DNA of 49,280 bases from Clostridiales bacterium Firm_16 (GCA_001604185.1 LVAV01000108.1:1395-50674); one strand, 5' to 3'; numbered from the stretch's first letter, positions 7,867-16,443 are shown. The notes: generated by a model from the letters alone, not told the origin. Numbers and translations are program-made.

Positions 7867-9789
7867 TTAGTCTTCGAATGTCATGGGGTAATAGAGAAAT
7901 GCGATCTTGCCGTCGCGGTCGATCAGGCAGGTTTCTTTTTTAGAATTCGAGCAGAGGACGGCTCCGTCATAGACTCCGTTGATATAATAGAAGCCGGATG
8001 GAATCTCTCCGTCGAACATGAGCTGCATGGACGACATGTCGAGGATCTGGGTTGTATGTTTATCATAATCGATGATAAACATATAAGAGAGAGATTTTGC
8101 TTCATCAAAGAGATAATCAGTATACGATGAACTGGGCATCTCGCCTTCGTATAAGACGGATCCGTCTTTCGCTCCTATGATCTTGAAGGAACGCTTGTCA
8201 TAGCCGGTCCCGAATTCAAGCATGAGATTGGAGGTGCCTGAAACGATACTGCAATCAAATGCATCGCCGATGTCAATTTTCTCACCGGTCCGGATATTGA
8301 TGATGAATGGGAAATAGTTTCCGTCGATGTCATAAGGACGGACATAACTGTCGGCTTTGAGATTATGGTAGTCGTAGATGAGCGCGTAATTGGTGGTCTT
8401 CACTTCCGAGATCGTGCGGAGATATTTGAATTCCGTATCGTAGATCTGCAGGCCTTCCTTGGTGCAGAAAAGGAGATAGTTATTTGAGTTTCGGATTTCC
8501 TCGAAGGGTGCGATGCTGTTGGTCGGGATCGTGGATAAGAGCTTCCCGTTCTTGTCCAGCATGACGAGACTGTCCGGCAGGACGACGAGAATACTGTTTT
8601 CCGAAACACGGTCAACTACCTTGGGTTCGTAGAGAAGCTCGCCGGAGGCCGCGTAGAGGAATCCTGAAGTTTTGGAATCATCATCAAAGTCGTATCGGTA
8701 GTCATACAAGGTGTTTTCGTAAAGCGTGGCGCGATGCCAATCTTCTTTATCGATCGGGAAATCGACCATCTTTCCGGTCATGCCGTCACAGACTCCGGAG
8801 ACGGTCAGCGATTCTCCGACACAGATAATGTATCTGTTTTCTACGATCTTTATGTAGTCGTAATAGAAATATTCTTCCGATTCACGCGATTCGCGGATGC
8901 CGTTGATCTTCAGGGTGCGCTCCTCGGAGAGCTTGCCGGAAGTCATGTTCAGGACTTTGTAGGTCAGAGTGTCGGAGGCGTAGCGGATCAGATACAGGTC
9001 GTCATCATCTACACTGGTGTCGTCATAGAGTGTTCCGGTATAAAACGATCCGTCTTTGGAAATATAGCCTGAACACCAATTTTCTGTTCCGCCGGAAGTG
9101 GAGGGTACGGTCTTATTTACAATATATCCTTTTTCCAGGACGGTGTAGCTACAGAAGACTCCGTCGCAGATCAGGCGGCCCTTGGCATCGATGAATCCGA
9201 ATCTTTCTGAATATTCAACATCGTCTTCGTATTGCTTCTCTCCGTGGGAGGCGCAGAATGGCATGACTTGACCATAGTCGGAAGAGGGAATGAAGTCATC
9301 GATCCGTTCTTCGCGAAGGCGGTGGACGACCGGGACCAGTGGCTTGCTTTCTTCGTAGACATCCCAGTGGACTTTGACAGCGGAGCCGTCGTCGCCGGAA
9401 CCGTCATCTGAGGGAGTGGAGGGGTCGGTGCTGCCATCGCTTGAGGAGTCGGTGGCGCCGGTATCCGGACCGGAACCGGAAGTGTCTTCCGGCCCGGTCG
9501 GATCTGCCTTGGAATCGGAGTATGGCGGTTCCGATTCAGTAAAGGAGGCAGGATCTTCAGTGGTTTCGTCCGAAGATCCGGTATCGGTATCTTTGTCTGA
9601 TTCGGATTCAGTAGCCGATGTGGCTGTAGTGGGATCCGGGGTCGTGTCGGGTTCAGATGTCGTGATGGAAGTGGCTTTGGTGGCGGAGGCGGAACTTGCG
9701 CCGGAGGATTCAGCTGCTCCGGTATTGCAGGCAGTAAGACCGGTGGCGATAGCCAGGACCAGAGCAAGGGAGATGACACACTTTTTCAT
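7867..9789 (-). CDS. Large secreted lipoprotein, propeller/WG-repeat-like (paralogue 3)
   Basis: The 640-residue precursor has signal MKKCVISLALVLAIATGLTAC with lipobox LTAC. An acidic Ser/Thr/Asp linker runs to about residue 140 and is longer than in the paralogues. The core starts at VHWDVYEE, with DFIPSSDYGQVMPF, RFGFIDAKGRLICDGVF and YISKDGSFYTGTLYDD. The C-terminus (CLIDRDGKIAFLYYP) looks like a final WG-type blade. It is the first gene of the three-gene operon, with AAAGGAG upstream of the ATG. The preceding 184 bases (9790-9973) are very GC-rich and contain no gene. The linker probably lets the domain reach through the cell wall, which is inference. Confidence 0.85.
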   Translation of the reverse strand: MKKCVISLALVLAIATGLTACNTGAAESSGASSASATKATSITTSEPDTTPDPTTATSATESESDKDTDTGSSDETTEDPASFTESEPPYSDSKADPTGPEDTSGSGPDTGATDSSSDGSTDPSTPSDDGSGDDGSAVKVHWDVYEESKPLVPVVHRLREERIDDFIPSSDYGQVMPFCASHGEKQYEDDVEYSERFGFIDAKGRLICDGVFCSYTVLEKGYIVNKTVPSTSGGTENWCSGYISKDGSFYTGTLYDDTSVDDDDLYLIRYASDTLTYKVLNMTSGKLSEERTLKINGIRESRESEEYFYYDYIKIVENRYIICVGESLTVSGVCDGMTGKMVDFPIDKEDWHRATLYENTLYDYRYDFDDDSKTSGFLYAASGELLYEPKVVDRVSENSILVVLPDSLVMLDKNGKLLSTIPTNSIAPFEEIRNSNNYLLFCTKEGLQIYDTEFKYLRTISEVKTTNYALIYDYHNLKADSYVRPYDIDGNYFPFIINIRTGEKIDIGDAFDCSIVSGTSNLMLEFGTGYDKRSFKIIGAKDGSVLYEGEMPSSSYTDYLFDEAKSLSYMFIIDYDKHTTQILDMSSMQLMFDGEIPSGFYYINGVYDGAVLCSNSKKETCLIDRDGKIAFLYYPMTFED

Positions 9790-9973
9790 AAGGAACTCCT
9801 TTCAGGGAGGGGGCGGGTTATATCGCCGCCGAGGGATATGAGATGCGAGCCGCGGGGAGGCCGGCGCGGGTCCGAATTTGTTCGGAGAAGCGGGGACCGG
9901 TGACGCGGGGCGCGCCTTGCCGCGGCGGGGCCGCGAGGGTCCACACAAGCACGGCGCGCAGGAACGGCGCGAG

Positions 9974-11047
9974 TTATTTTACCGGGACATAACCTTCCAT
10001 CTCGGCGAGTTTCTGTCCGTCTGCGCCCAGGATCCAGTTGTACAGGATGCGCTCCGGGCTGTCTTCCTTAGCGTTCTTGTTGATGACCACGAAGTAGGAG
10101 GTGCGGAAAGGATATTCGCCCTTCTGGATGGTGGTCTTCTCGGGGTTGACGTTGTCGACCTTGATGATCTTCAGGCCGTCGGCCATCTTCATGTTGGTGG
10201 CGTAGTAGTAAGGTGTGTAACCGATGGCGTCGGCGGAATTATCGAAGGACTTCACGGCCTCGATGAGACCACCCATATCCCCGACGACCAGCTCTTTTGG
10301 AGCTTCCATCATCTTCAGGTCTTTCATGACGATCTTCTCCATCATGACCTGGGAACCGGCTTCCTTATTTCTCTGGATCGGGACGATCTTTCTGTCTTCG
10401 CCGCCGAGTTCTTTCCAGTTGGTGATCTCGCCGGTGTAGATCTTCTGGATCTGTTCGGTGGTCAGGGATTCGATGGGGTTGGAGGCGTTCACGACGAAGA
10501 CTAGTGCTTCGGAGGCAAATGCTTCCATATCGTATTCGTAGTTTTCTTCTTTCATCATTTCGATGACTGAGTCGGCCGGCTGGGCGCAGATGAGGAGCTT
10601 GGCCTCGTCGCGCATGAGGTAGCGGAAGGACTCGGTGGTCTTGTGGAAGGTCAGCATCTTGTCGGCTTCTTCTCTCGGGATGCCGAGGAGAACGGATGTG
10701 ATGGCTGTGGCCATAGGCTTAGTGGAAGTGGAGCCGTCCAGTGTCGGGTAGTTGCCTTTCGTAAACTCGAAAACGTGCTTCTGGCTTTCGGTGGGAGCGG
10801 TGGTGGACTCAGTGGTCGCTTCTGTTGCTTCCGTGGTGGATTCGGTGGTTGCTTCGGTTGCTTCCGTGGTCGTCTCCGTGGGGGCCTCCGTCGTGGTGGT
10901 CGCCTCGGTGGTGACCGAAGTGGTGGCGCTGGTTGTTGCGGATGTGGTGGAGGAGGTCTCCTTCGTCGAACAACCGGTCGCGGTGAACAGCGAAATCGCT
11001 GTGGTTACGGCAATACATGCTGCGAGTGTTTTTCTGAATCTTTTCAT
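9974..11047 (-). CDS. PstS-like phosphate-binding lipoprotein (type 2 periplasmic binding fold)
   Basis: The 357-residue precursor has signal MKRFRKTLAACIAVTTAISL with lipobox TATGC, then a Thr/Glu repeat linker to about residue 85. A PBP-like domain follows. Recognisable PstS-family segments are YPTLDGSTSTKPMA (ligand loop 1), FVVNASNPIESLTTEQIQKIYTGEITNWKELGG (split here: FVVNASNPIESL, then IQKIYTGEITNWKELGG), IVPIQRNKEAGSQ and AIGYTPYYY. In the family this binds phosphate for an ABC importer, but no pstCAB genes are nearby, so the ligand is uncertain. It could be a scavenging or sensing lipoprotein. Ribosome binding site GTTGAGGAAC precedes the ATG. Confidence is high for the fold and moderate for the ligand. 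Confidence 0.85.
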   Translation of the reverse strand: MKRFRKTLAACIAVTTAISLFTATGCSTKETSSTTSATTSATTSVTTEATTTTEAPTETTTEATEATTESTTEATEATTESTTAPTESQKHVFEFTKGNYPTLDGSTSTKPMATAITSVLLGIPREEADKMLTFHKTTESFRYLMRDEAKLLICAQPADSVIEMMKEENYEYDMEAFASEALVFVVNASNPIESLTTEQIQKIYTGEITNWKELGGEDRKIVPIQRNKEAGSQVMMEKIVMKDLKMMEAPKELVVGDMGGLIEAVKSFDNSADAIGYTPYYYATNMKMADGLKIIKVDNVNPEKTTIQKGEYPFRTSYFVVINKNAKEDSPERILYNWILGADGQKLAEMEGYVPVK

Positions 11048-11233
11048 AATCGTTCCTCAACTTTCTTAAGCACAGGGGCTTATTAAATCTCATTCTTATT
11101 CTTCTTTGAATGGGTTTGGTTGGTTATGTATCGTGCTTCCCTCGGGGGTCGGGAAGGTTGGTACCTGTTGGAAATACGTGGTCAGCGGGTCTGGGCGGCG
11201 AGCATGCTCATGCGTTGGGTGCGCAACGAAGTT

Positions 11234-11344
11234 GACACGCTCGTGGGAGTGGACAGTCGTTGGGCATGCGATGGAGCCGACACACTCGTGGGAGTGGACA
11301 GTCGTTGGGCATGCGATGGAGCCGACACACTCGTGGGAGTGGAC
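11234..11344. repeat. 45-bp direct repeat, about 2.5 copies
   Basis: Blocks starting GACAC(G/A)CTCGTGGGAGTGG occur at 11234, 11279 and 11324, an exact 45-bp period. Between copies lies AGTCGTTGGGCATGCGATGG. The period is a multiple of three and open frames exist through it, but none has a ribosome binding site or domain, so it is treated as non-coding. It lies upstream of the PstS-like gene. Confidence 0.9.
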
Positions 11345-11684
11345 GAACACGCGGTGAGAGTTTTTGCCGACGCAAGCGCCGGTAAACTAGGGGAAAGAAT
11401 TGTTGCGTGCGTCATGCTTGCAGAATCGATCGACGCACTTCTTGTCATTTTTCTTACCATCCTCGACATAAGTCAAGTCCTCCTAAGCCACATCTAGCCG
11501 TAGCCGAATCCCCCGTTGTTGACTTCAGTATAATTCACGGTATGGCGCTTGTGGTGACGAATTAGTCACGGATACATGATTTTTTTGAATTTCAAAGGAA
11601 TATTTTGGCGGAGGGGCTGGAATGGGGGCTACAAGGGGATCTGCGAGGGGGCGGGGAGTTCGTCACGCGGAGCGATACCTTGTT
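11345..11684. other. Gene-free stretch between two repeat arrays
   Basis: I see no supported gene here. TTGACT and TATAAT occur near 11514-11533 but only about five bases apart, so they do not make a standard promoter. The stretch links the 45-bp array to the 61-62-bp array. Confidence 0.5.
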
Positions 11685-12043
11685 GTTCTGCGAGGTGTTC
11701 TGCATTGGTGGATGAAATAGGACGGGATGCAGAACAGGGGCCGATTGTTCTACGAGGTGTTCTGCATTGGTGGATGAAATAGGACGGGACGCAGAACAAG
11801 GGCCGATTGTTCTACGAGGTGGTCTGCATTGGTGGATGAAATAGGACGGGACGCAGAACAAGGGCTTGGAATTCTACGGTTGGATCTACGTTAGTGCAGA
11901 AAGTGAGGGTAACGCAGAATTTAGGCCTGGAATTCTACACTCGGATCTGCGTTGATGCAAAAAACGAGGGTGACGCAGAATTTACCCCTGGAATTCTACA
12001 CTCGGATCTACTTTGATGCAGAAATCGCGGTTTGGGCAGAATC
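11685..12043. repeat. Six-copy 61-62-bp tandem repeat array with inverted ends
   Basis: Units start at 11685, 11747, 11809, 11871, 11932 and 11993, giving periods of 62, 62, 62, 61 and 61. The first three are nearly identical (GTTCTACGAGGTG... GACGGGACGCAGAAC). The last three form a diverged subtype (ATTCTACACTCGGATCT...). Each unit has TTCTGC or TTCTAC near its left end and GCAGAA near its right, so a single strand can fold into a hairpin. There are no spacers or cas genes. The array ends about 60 bases from the stop of the 12104-13105 gene. Confidence 0.9.
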
Positions 12044-12103
12044 AGGCCCGTCGGGCGGGCGCAGAAACGCATGCCTCCCGGCTGGTGCGCGGGAACTTGA
12101 AAC

Positions 12104-13105
12104 TTATCTCTGGAACAAAGACATGACGCGGAGAATGATGTTCACGGCGAGCTGGGCCAGGACGTAGAACTCGAGGTAGCTGATGGCAAGCATGTTGAAG
12201 GTGGCGTTGTCGGAGAGGGCCAGGTCCTGCTTGATGGAAACGAAGTGGGCGATGCCCATGAGGACGAAGGCCACGAACATCAGGGTGACGGCGCCGCGGG
12301 AGCCGAGCAGCACGGAGATGAAGATCAGCACGTCGGCGAAGCACATGTAGATCGAGGACATGGACACCGTGTCCAGCGCTCGCAGGAACGACAGCTTGCG
12401 GTTCACCAGTCTCGAAGTGAAAGTGAAGCAGGCGGCGAGGATCAGCACGCAGATCCCAAGGATCACGGAGAAGCCGATCATGGACAGCATCGGGTGTTCG
12501 GCGATGAGGTCCGCGCGGCCGAAGACAAGGGAGATCAGCATGCCGAGGAAGGGCGAGTCAGTGTGGGAGGTGAAAACCACCATCACCGAAGTCAGAAGCG
12601 CAAAAAGGCTGTTGACGATGAGCATTTTCAGGACCGGCACCACCTGAGGACGGTTCTGGATCGTCGTGACCGGATGCCAGACGTAGGCCAGGATCGGCCG
12701 GAGAAGTTTCGAAAGTGACGGGAAGATCGAGCGGACTTTAGTAATGAACGCGGAAAAAGTGAGGCTCTGTTTTTTGTCTTGGTTCCAGACCTGCTTCTCT
12801 TTCTGTTTCTTCTGTTTGCGCTCAGCGCGGCCGGTGGCGGAAGAGCCTGAGCCGGACTGGGACGCGGAACCTGCGTTCGCACCGGAAGTGCCGTATGTCG
12901 AGGAGCTCGAAGAAGCACCGGAAGCCGATGTGCCATAACCGGAAGTGCCGGAACTTGACGTGGAGCCCGAGGCGCCGGCCCCTGAAGCAGCGGATGCACC
13001 GGTGGCGGAGGTACCCTGCGTGTTGACGCGCGTAGCCGAACCGTGGCAGTTGCAACGCTCCCCCGGTGTCAGTTCTCGTCCGCAATAGAAACAGGTTTTC
13101 GCCAT
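12104..13105 (-). CDS. Zinc-ribbon polytopic membrane protein (Yip1-like)
   Basis: This 333-residue protein starts with a short zinc-ribbon-like motif (CFYCGREL, then CNC at residues 18-20). A Ser/Gly/Ala-rich low-complexity linker runs to about residue 105, a basic stretch rich in Lys/Gln follows, and then a membrane domain of about five hydrophobic segments (about residues 165-330). The arrangement resembles the zinc-ribbon plus Yip1-type membrane proteins common in Clostridia. The function of those is not established. It is divergent from the acyltransferase gene, with 225 bases between the two start codons. The repeat array lies just past its stop codon. Confidence 0.75.
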   Translation of the reverse strand: MAKTCFYCGRELTPGERCNCHGSATRVNTQGTSATGASAASGAGASGSTSSSGTSGYGTSASGASSSSSTYGTSGANAGSASQSGSGSSATGRAERKQKKQKEKQVWNQDKKQSLTFSAFITKVRSIFPSLSKLLRPILAYVWHPVTTIQNRPQVVPVLKMLIVNSLFALLTSVMVVFTSHTDSPFLGMLISLVFGRADLIAEHPMLSMIGFSVILGICVLILAACFTFTSRLVNRKLSFLRALDTVSMSSIYMCFADVLIFISVLLGSRGAVTLMFVAFVLMGIAHFVSIKQDLALSDNATFNMLAISYLEFYVLAQLAVNIILRVMSLFQR

Positions 13106-13219
13106 GATCGAATCTTCCTTTCGTGTGCCATGCTTTTGCGTCGCGGCCAGATGCGCTTCACGCCGGCTGAGGCCGGTCCGGATGCGCCGCGCGACCCGTC
13201 AAAGTCAAAAAGCTTTGCC

Positions 13220-13247
13220 TTGCGAGGTATGGCACTTTATGTATAAT
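13220..13247 (+). promoter_or_regulatory. Promoter of the acyltransferase gene
   Basis: TTGCGA (13220-13225) and TATAAT (13242-13247) are separated by 16 bases, about 85 bases before the proposed GTG start. Confidence 0.6.
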
Positions 13248-13330
13248 ACGAGATATATGTTATCAATTTATGTCAAATAGAAGATTTTTTGCCAAAATTA
13301 CGACATAAAATTTTGCAAAGGGGCTTTAAA

Positions 13331-14863
13331 GTGGGCGAAAAGGGTGCCGATACCGCGGCAAAAGAACTGAAAAAGTGTGAGGGCGCTGTACCAAATGGTG
13401 CGGGGGACGACCTTCGCAAGCCCGAGGCCGGTAATCGCGAACCGCAGGGCAGCCCAATCAAGCCCGAGGCCGGCTCCACTAAGACGCAGCGCGACGCCCG
13501 CAAGCCGAAGGACGGCAGCTCCAAGCCGAAGGACTACGGCTGCGAGCCGAGTTTCTTCTGGTACAAAGTTTTCGGTTCCTGGATCGTCCTGAACCTGGCG
13601 CGTCTGGCTTTCGGCGCGAAGATCCGCACGGACAAGACCATCAAAAACATGAAGGGCCCGCTGGTGATCGTAGGCAACCACCCGTCGTATATCGACCCGA
13701 TCCTTCTGGGCATGACGGTCTACGGCCGGCCGGTGAATTTCGTTGCCGGCAACTTCCTTTTCCGCAACAAGATCTTCGGCCACATCATCACCAAAGGCGG
13801 CTGCATCCCGAAGACCCAGTTCCGCAACGACATGCGCACGGTCCGCGCCATGATGCGCGTCATGAACCGCGGCGGCGTGCTGGGTATTTTTCCCGAGGCA
13901 ACGAGAATGGTCGCCGGCCACTCTATACCTTTCGACAATGCTCTTGCGAACCTCATCAAGAAGACCGGTGCGGGGGTATGTTTTCTCCGCACACACGGCG
14001 CCTACATGACCTGGCCAAGATGGAGCGAAAGTTCTTTTCGCAGAGGAAAAATCACCGCGGAGTACGTGGGGGTCATCACGTCCGAGGAGGTCGCGAACAT
14101 GACTGTGGAGGAGATCCACCGGTCCATGCTCGAGCACATGGAGTACAACGAGTACGAGTATTTCCGCGAGCATCCGCAGGTTTTTAAGTCAAAAGCTCCG
14201 GCCAAGGGTGTGCAGAATGTGGCGAATATCTGTCCGCGCTGCGAGAGCATCAACAGCACCGCGACCGACGGGACTGCGCTTTATTGCAAGAAGTGCGGGA
14301 ACCGCGTCATCATGGATAAATATGGATTTTTCAGCCCCGCCACAAGCGAGGATAAGTGCTTTTCGGACCTGAACCGGTGGGTGGAATGGGAGCAGACGAT
14401 CTACGAGCGCGAGGCCGCCCGTCCGGACTACTGCCTCACCGAGAAGGTGGAACTGCTGCAGCCACTGGGCGAATACCAGCATGCCAAAGTGGGCTTTGGT
14501 ACCATCACGCTCCGCGACGGAGTCGTGACTTTCGAGGGCCGGGCCTGCGCGCCGGAAGAGGGGATCGTGTATAAGAAGGATAAGCCTATCCGTGAGCATC
14601 GTGGCCGCGCCGAGGCTTTCGAAACAGAGAAGAGCCGCTGGTTGCAGGGCGGCGACGTGTCCTCGGATCTTCCGTTGAAGCCGGTGACGAAGACTTTCCC
14701 CATCAAGAACATGAAAGGTTTCCTCTACGATTTTGGTCTGTATTTCGAGCTGTTCGAGAGCAACGGGCAGGTTAACCGTTTCGTGCCGGAGAACCGCCAG
14801 CGGATCTACGAGATCTACAGCATTCTGAGGGTCATGAAGCAGATGCCGGATAAGGACCGGTGA
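13331..14863 (+). CDS. PlsC-type 1-acylglycerol-3-phosphate acyltransferase fused to a zinc ribbon
   Basis: The protein has about 510 residues, twice the usual PlsC length. After a Lys/Pro-rich N-terminal extension of about 70 residues comes the acyltransferase domain. It has the catalytic HX4D motif NHPSYID (His117, Asp122) and FPEATRM (Glu189), the latter replacing the usual FPEGTRS. Near residues 300-335 is a zinc ribbon (CPRC...CKKC), followed by a C-terminal domain of about 180 residues that I do not recognise. PlsC enzymes acylate lysophosphatidate at the membrane. GTG 13331 is preferred over the upstream TTG at 13289 because AAAGGGGC lies 7 bases upstream of it. The zinc ribbon and extra domain suggest regulation or a nonstandard acceptor. 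Confidence 0.8.
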   Translation: MGEKGADTAAKELKKCEGAVPNGAGDDLRKPEAGNREPQGSPIKPEAGSTKTQRDARKPKDGSSKPKDYGCEPSFFWYKVFGSWIVLNLARLAFGAKIRTDKTIKNMKGPLVIVGNHPSYIDPILLGMTVYGRPVNFVAGNFLFRNKIFGHIITKGGCIPKTQFRNDMRTVRAMMRVMNRGGVLGIFPEATRMVAGHSIPFDNALANLIKKTGAGVCFLRTHGAYMTWPRWSESSFRRGKITAEYVGVITSEEVANMTVEEIHRSMLEHMEYNEYEYFREHPQVFKSKAPAKGVQNVANICPRCESINSTATDGTALYCKKCGNRVIMDKYGFFSPATSEDKCFSDLNRWVEWEQTIYEREAARPDYCLTEKVELLQPLGEYQHAKVGFGTITLRDGVVTFEGRACAPEEGIVYKKDKPIREHRGRAEAFETEKSRWLQGGDVSSDLPLKPVTKTFPIKNMKGFLYDFGLYFELFESNGQVNRFVPENRQRIYEIYSILRVMKQMPDKDR

Positions 14864-14866
14864 TTT

Positions 14867-16033
14867 CTACATTTTCGAATCCAGATAATCTAGGATCTTT
14901 TCCACATTTTCGTCCGAGTATTCGATCTCGGAGGAGTACATGCGGACCAGTTCCACCTGGTCGTCCAGAGTGAAGTTCCCGGTCTCGCGGTAGTGGGCGG
15001 CGCCGAGGTAGAGAAGCGTGGTGACGCCGGCGATGGCGAAGAGAACACGGATGTGAAGTTCCGGGTCTTGTGCCGGATCCTGTGCTGAATCTTGTGCCGA
15101 GTCTTGTGCCGGATCCGCATATGGATCGAAGGAGGAAACTTCCTCTTCCGATGTGTCGTAAGCCTGCCCGTCGGGCAGGTGGCGGAAGAGAAAATACCAC
15201 AGCAAAACGTCGTATTCTGTCTGCCGGCCTGTGGATTCCATGAAAGTTTCGAAAGTAGATATTTCAGTATCTGTAACAGGTCTTTGAAGCCTCTGGAGTT
15301 CCAGATCCCAGGAAGGATCGAGGCGCTCGAGGGTCATGAGGAATGTGCCGAAATCAACCAAGTCAGCGGAGGTGAAAAGAGGCGCCTCGCTTCCTTTGAG
15401 TTTCAACCATTTTTCGGAACGGGTAAGGTGCGGGTCGAAGACGATGTCGAAAAGGTACGAGCGCCAGGTGAAGAAGGCCTGCTCGGTGGCGGTCATGATG
15501 GTGTCGGCCCCCGTACTCGCTACCTGAACGTCAGCGCACTTCGCGGTGGCGGAAGCACTCGCGTCGGATGAGGTTGCGCACGACGCGTCGACGGCCCCTC
15601 CATCGCGGCCCAGCTCGACGATCTGGATCGGGTGTTTTTGAAGCAGGAGAAGGCGGGCAGCCTCTTCGCAGCAGAGACCCAGGCCGATCTCGATGCGGTC
15701 GGAGTAGAAGTTCCGGAACCTCGGGTGGTCGCGGCAGATGTCGCAGAGGGAGTCCTCGCCCAGTCCCAGGATCAATTCGCACAGGTTTTTCTCGTTGAGA
15801 AAGGGGCAGCGCTCGGCTTCGCCGAGAAGCGTGAAGTGCGGGGTGGGGGACAGGTCGATGTTGGCGTGAAGTTTCTCGCCCAGGGGTCCGTCCACGGCCC
15901 GGAAGCGCTGAAGGGATGGGTCGTCGATGTCGATCTCCCAGCCGATGCAGCAACTGTGGCGGCAGCGGTCGGCGATGCAGTGGAAATCTCGATAATAATC
16001 CGGCGCGAAGACCGGCGTTCCGGATGTGCCCAT
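14867..16033 (-). CDS. FliB-like Cys-rich protein (putative lysine N-methylase)
   Basis: This 388-residue protein has the FliB/YkgJ-type cysteine pattern: C19, C24, C28 and C29 in CIADRCRHSCCIGW, then C76, C85, C97 and C100 in CPFLNEKNLCE and CDICRDHPRF, and a later GLCCEEAARLLL. FliB homologues methylate lysines of flagellin, and the cysteines suggest a metal or Fe-S centre. No flagellar gene is in the window, so the target may be another surface protein. A short repeat of DSAQ/DPAQ units near residues 310-325 reflects a 15-bp DNA repeat at about 15070-15118. GAAAGGAAGGG precedes the ATG. It converges on the acyltransferase gene, with three bases between the stop codons. Confidence 0.8.
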   Translation of the reverse strand: MGTSGTPVFAPDYYRDFHCIADRCRHSCCIGWEIDIDDPSLQRFRAVDGPLGEKLHANIDLSPTPHFTLLGEAERCPFLNEKNLCELILGLGEDSLCDICRDHPRFRNFYSDRIEIGLGLCCEEAARLLLLQKHPIQIVELGRDGGAVDASCATSSDASASATAKCADVQVASTGADTIMTATEQAFFTWRSYLFDIVFDPHLTRSEKWLKLKGSEAPLFTSADLVDFGTFLMTLERLDPSWDLELQRLQRPVTDTEISTFETFMESTGRQTEYDVLLWYFLFRHLPDGQAYDTSEEEVSSFDPYADPAQDSAQDSAQDPAQDPELHIRVLFAIAGVTTLLYLGAAHYRETGNFTLDDQVELVRMYSSEIEYSDENVEKILDYLDSKM

Positions 16034-16087
16034 GCGTGTCCCTTCCTTTCTCGGATTTTGTTTCCCATTATAGCACGCGCGAGGTGC

Positions 16088-16390
16088 GGGGACTAAATCC
16101 CGGCTACCCCTGATTTAGTCCCCATTTTCCGAGCCTTGCTGGGGACTAGATCGCCACTACTCGGGATTTAGTCCCCATTTCCCAAGCTTCGCTGGGGACT
16201 AGATTGCCACTACTCGGGATTTAGTCCCCATTTTCCAAGCTCCGCGGGGGACTGGATTGCCACTACTCGGGATTTAGTCCCCATTTTCCGAGCTCCGCTG
16301 GGGACTAGATTGCCACTACTCGGGATTTAGTCCCCATTTTCCGAGCTTTGCGGGGGACTAGATTGCCACTACTCGGGATTTAGTCCCCAT
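16088..16390. repeat. 53-bp tandem repeat array A (GGGGACTA/TAGTCCCC family)
   Basis: TTTAGTCCCC recurs at 16114, 16167, 16220, 16273, 16326 and 16379, exactly every 53 bases. GGGGACTA (or the variant GGGGACTG) recurs at 16088, 16141, 16194, 16247, 16300 and 16353, also every 53. Each unit can fold two ways: TAGTCCCC with the following GGGGACTA, or GGGGACTA with the next TAGTCCCC. Between them lie ATTTTCCGAGCTTCGC-like and GATTGCCACTACTCGGG segments. It follows the promoter side of the FliB-like gene. The same family recurs at 43293-43540. No spacers and no cas genes are present. Confidence 0.95.
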
Positions 16391-16443
16391 TCAGACCGTG
16401 AAGGTGGGGACGTGCGGCGGGATCGCGATCTGGCGCCACAATA

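Noticed and set aside
11106..11497. Overlapping open frames through the 45-bp repeat
   Set aside because: Open on both strands only because the repeat period is a multiple of three; no ribosome binding site or domain.
11514..11533. Promoter TTGACT-TATAAT
   Set aside because: The two boxes are about five bases apart, not 16-18.
11685..12043. CRISPR array or coding repeat
   Set aside because: Units have no spacers, their period is not a constant multiple of three, and no translation signals are present.
16088..16390. CRISPR array
   Set aside because: Repeats are regularly spaced, but the whole 53-bp unit is conserved, with no unique spacers and no cas genes.
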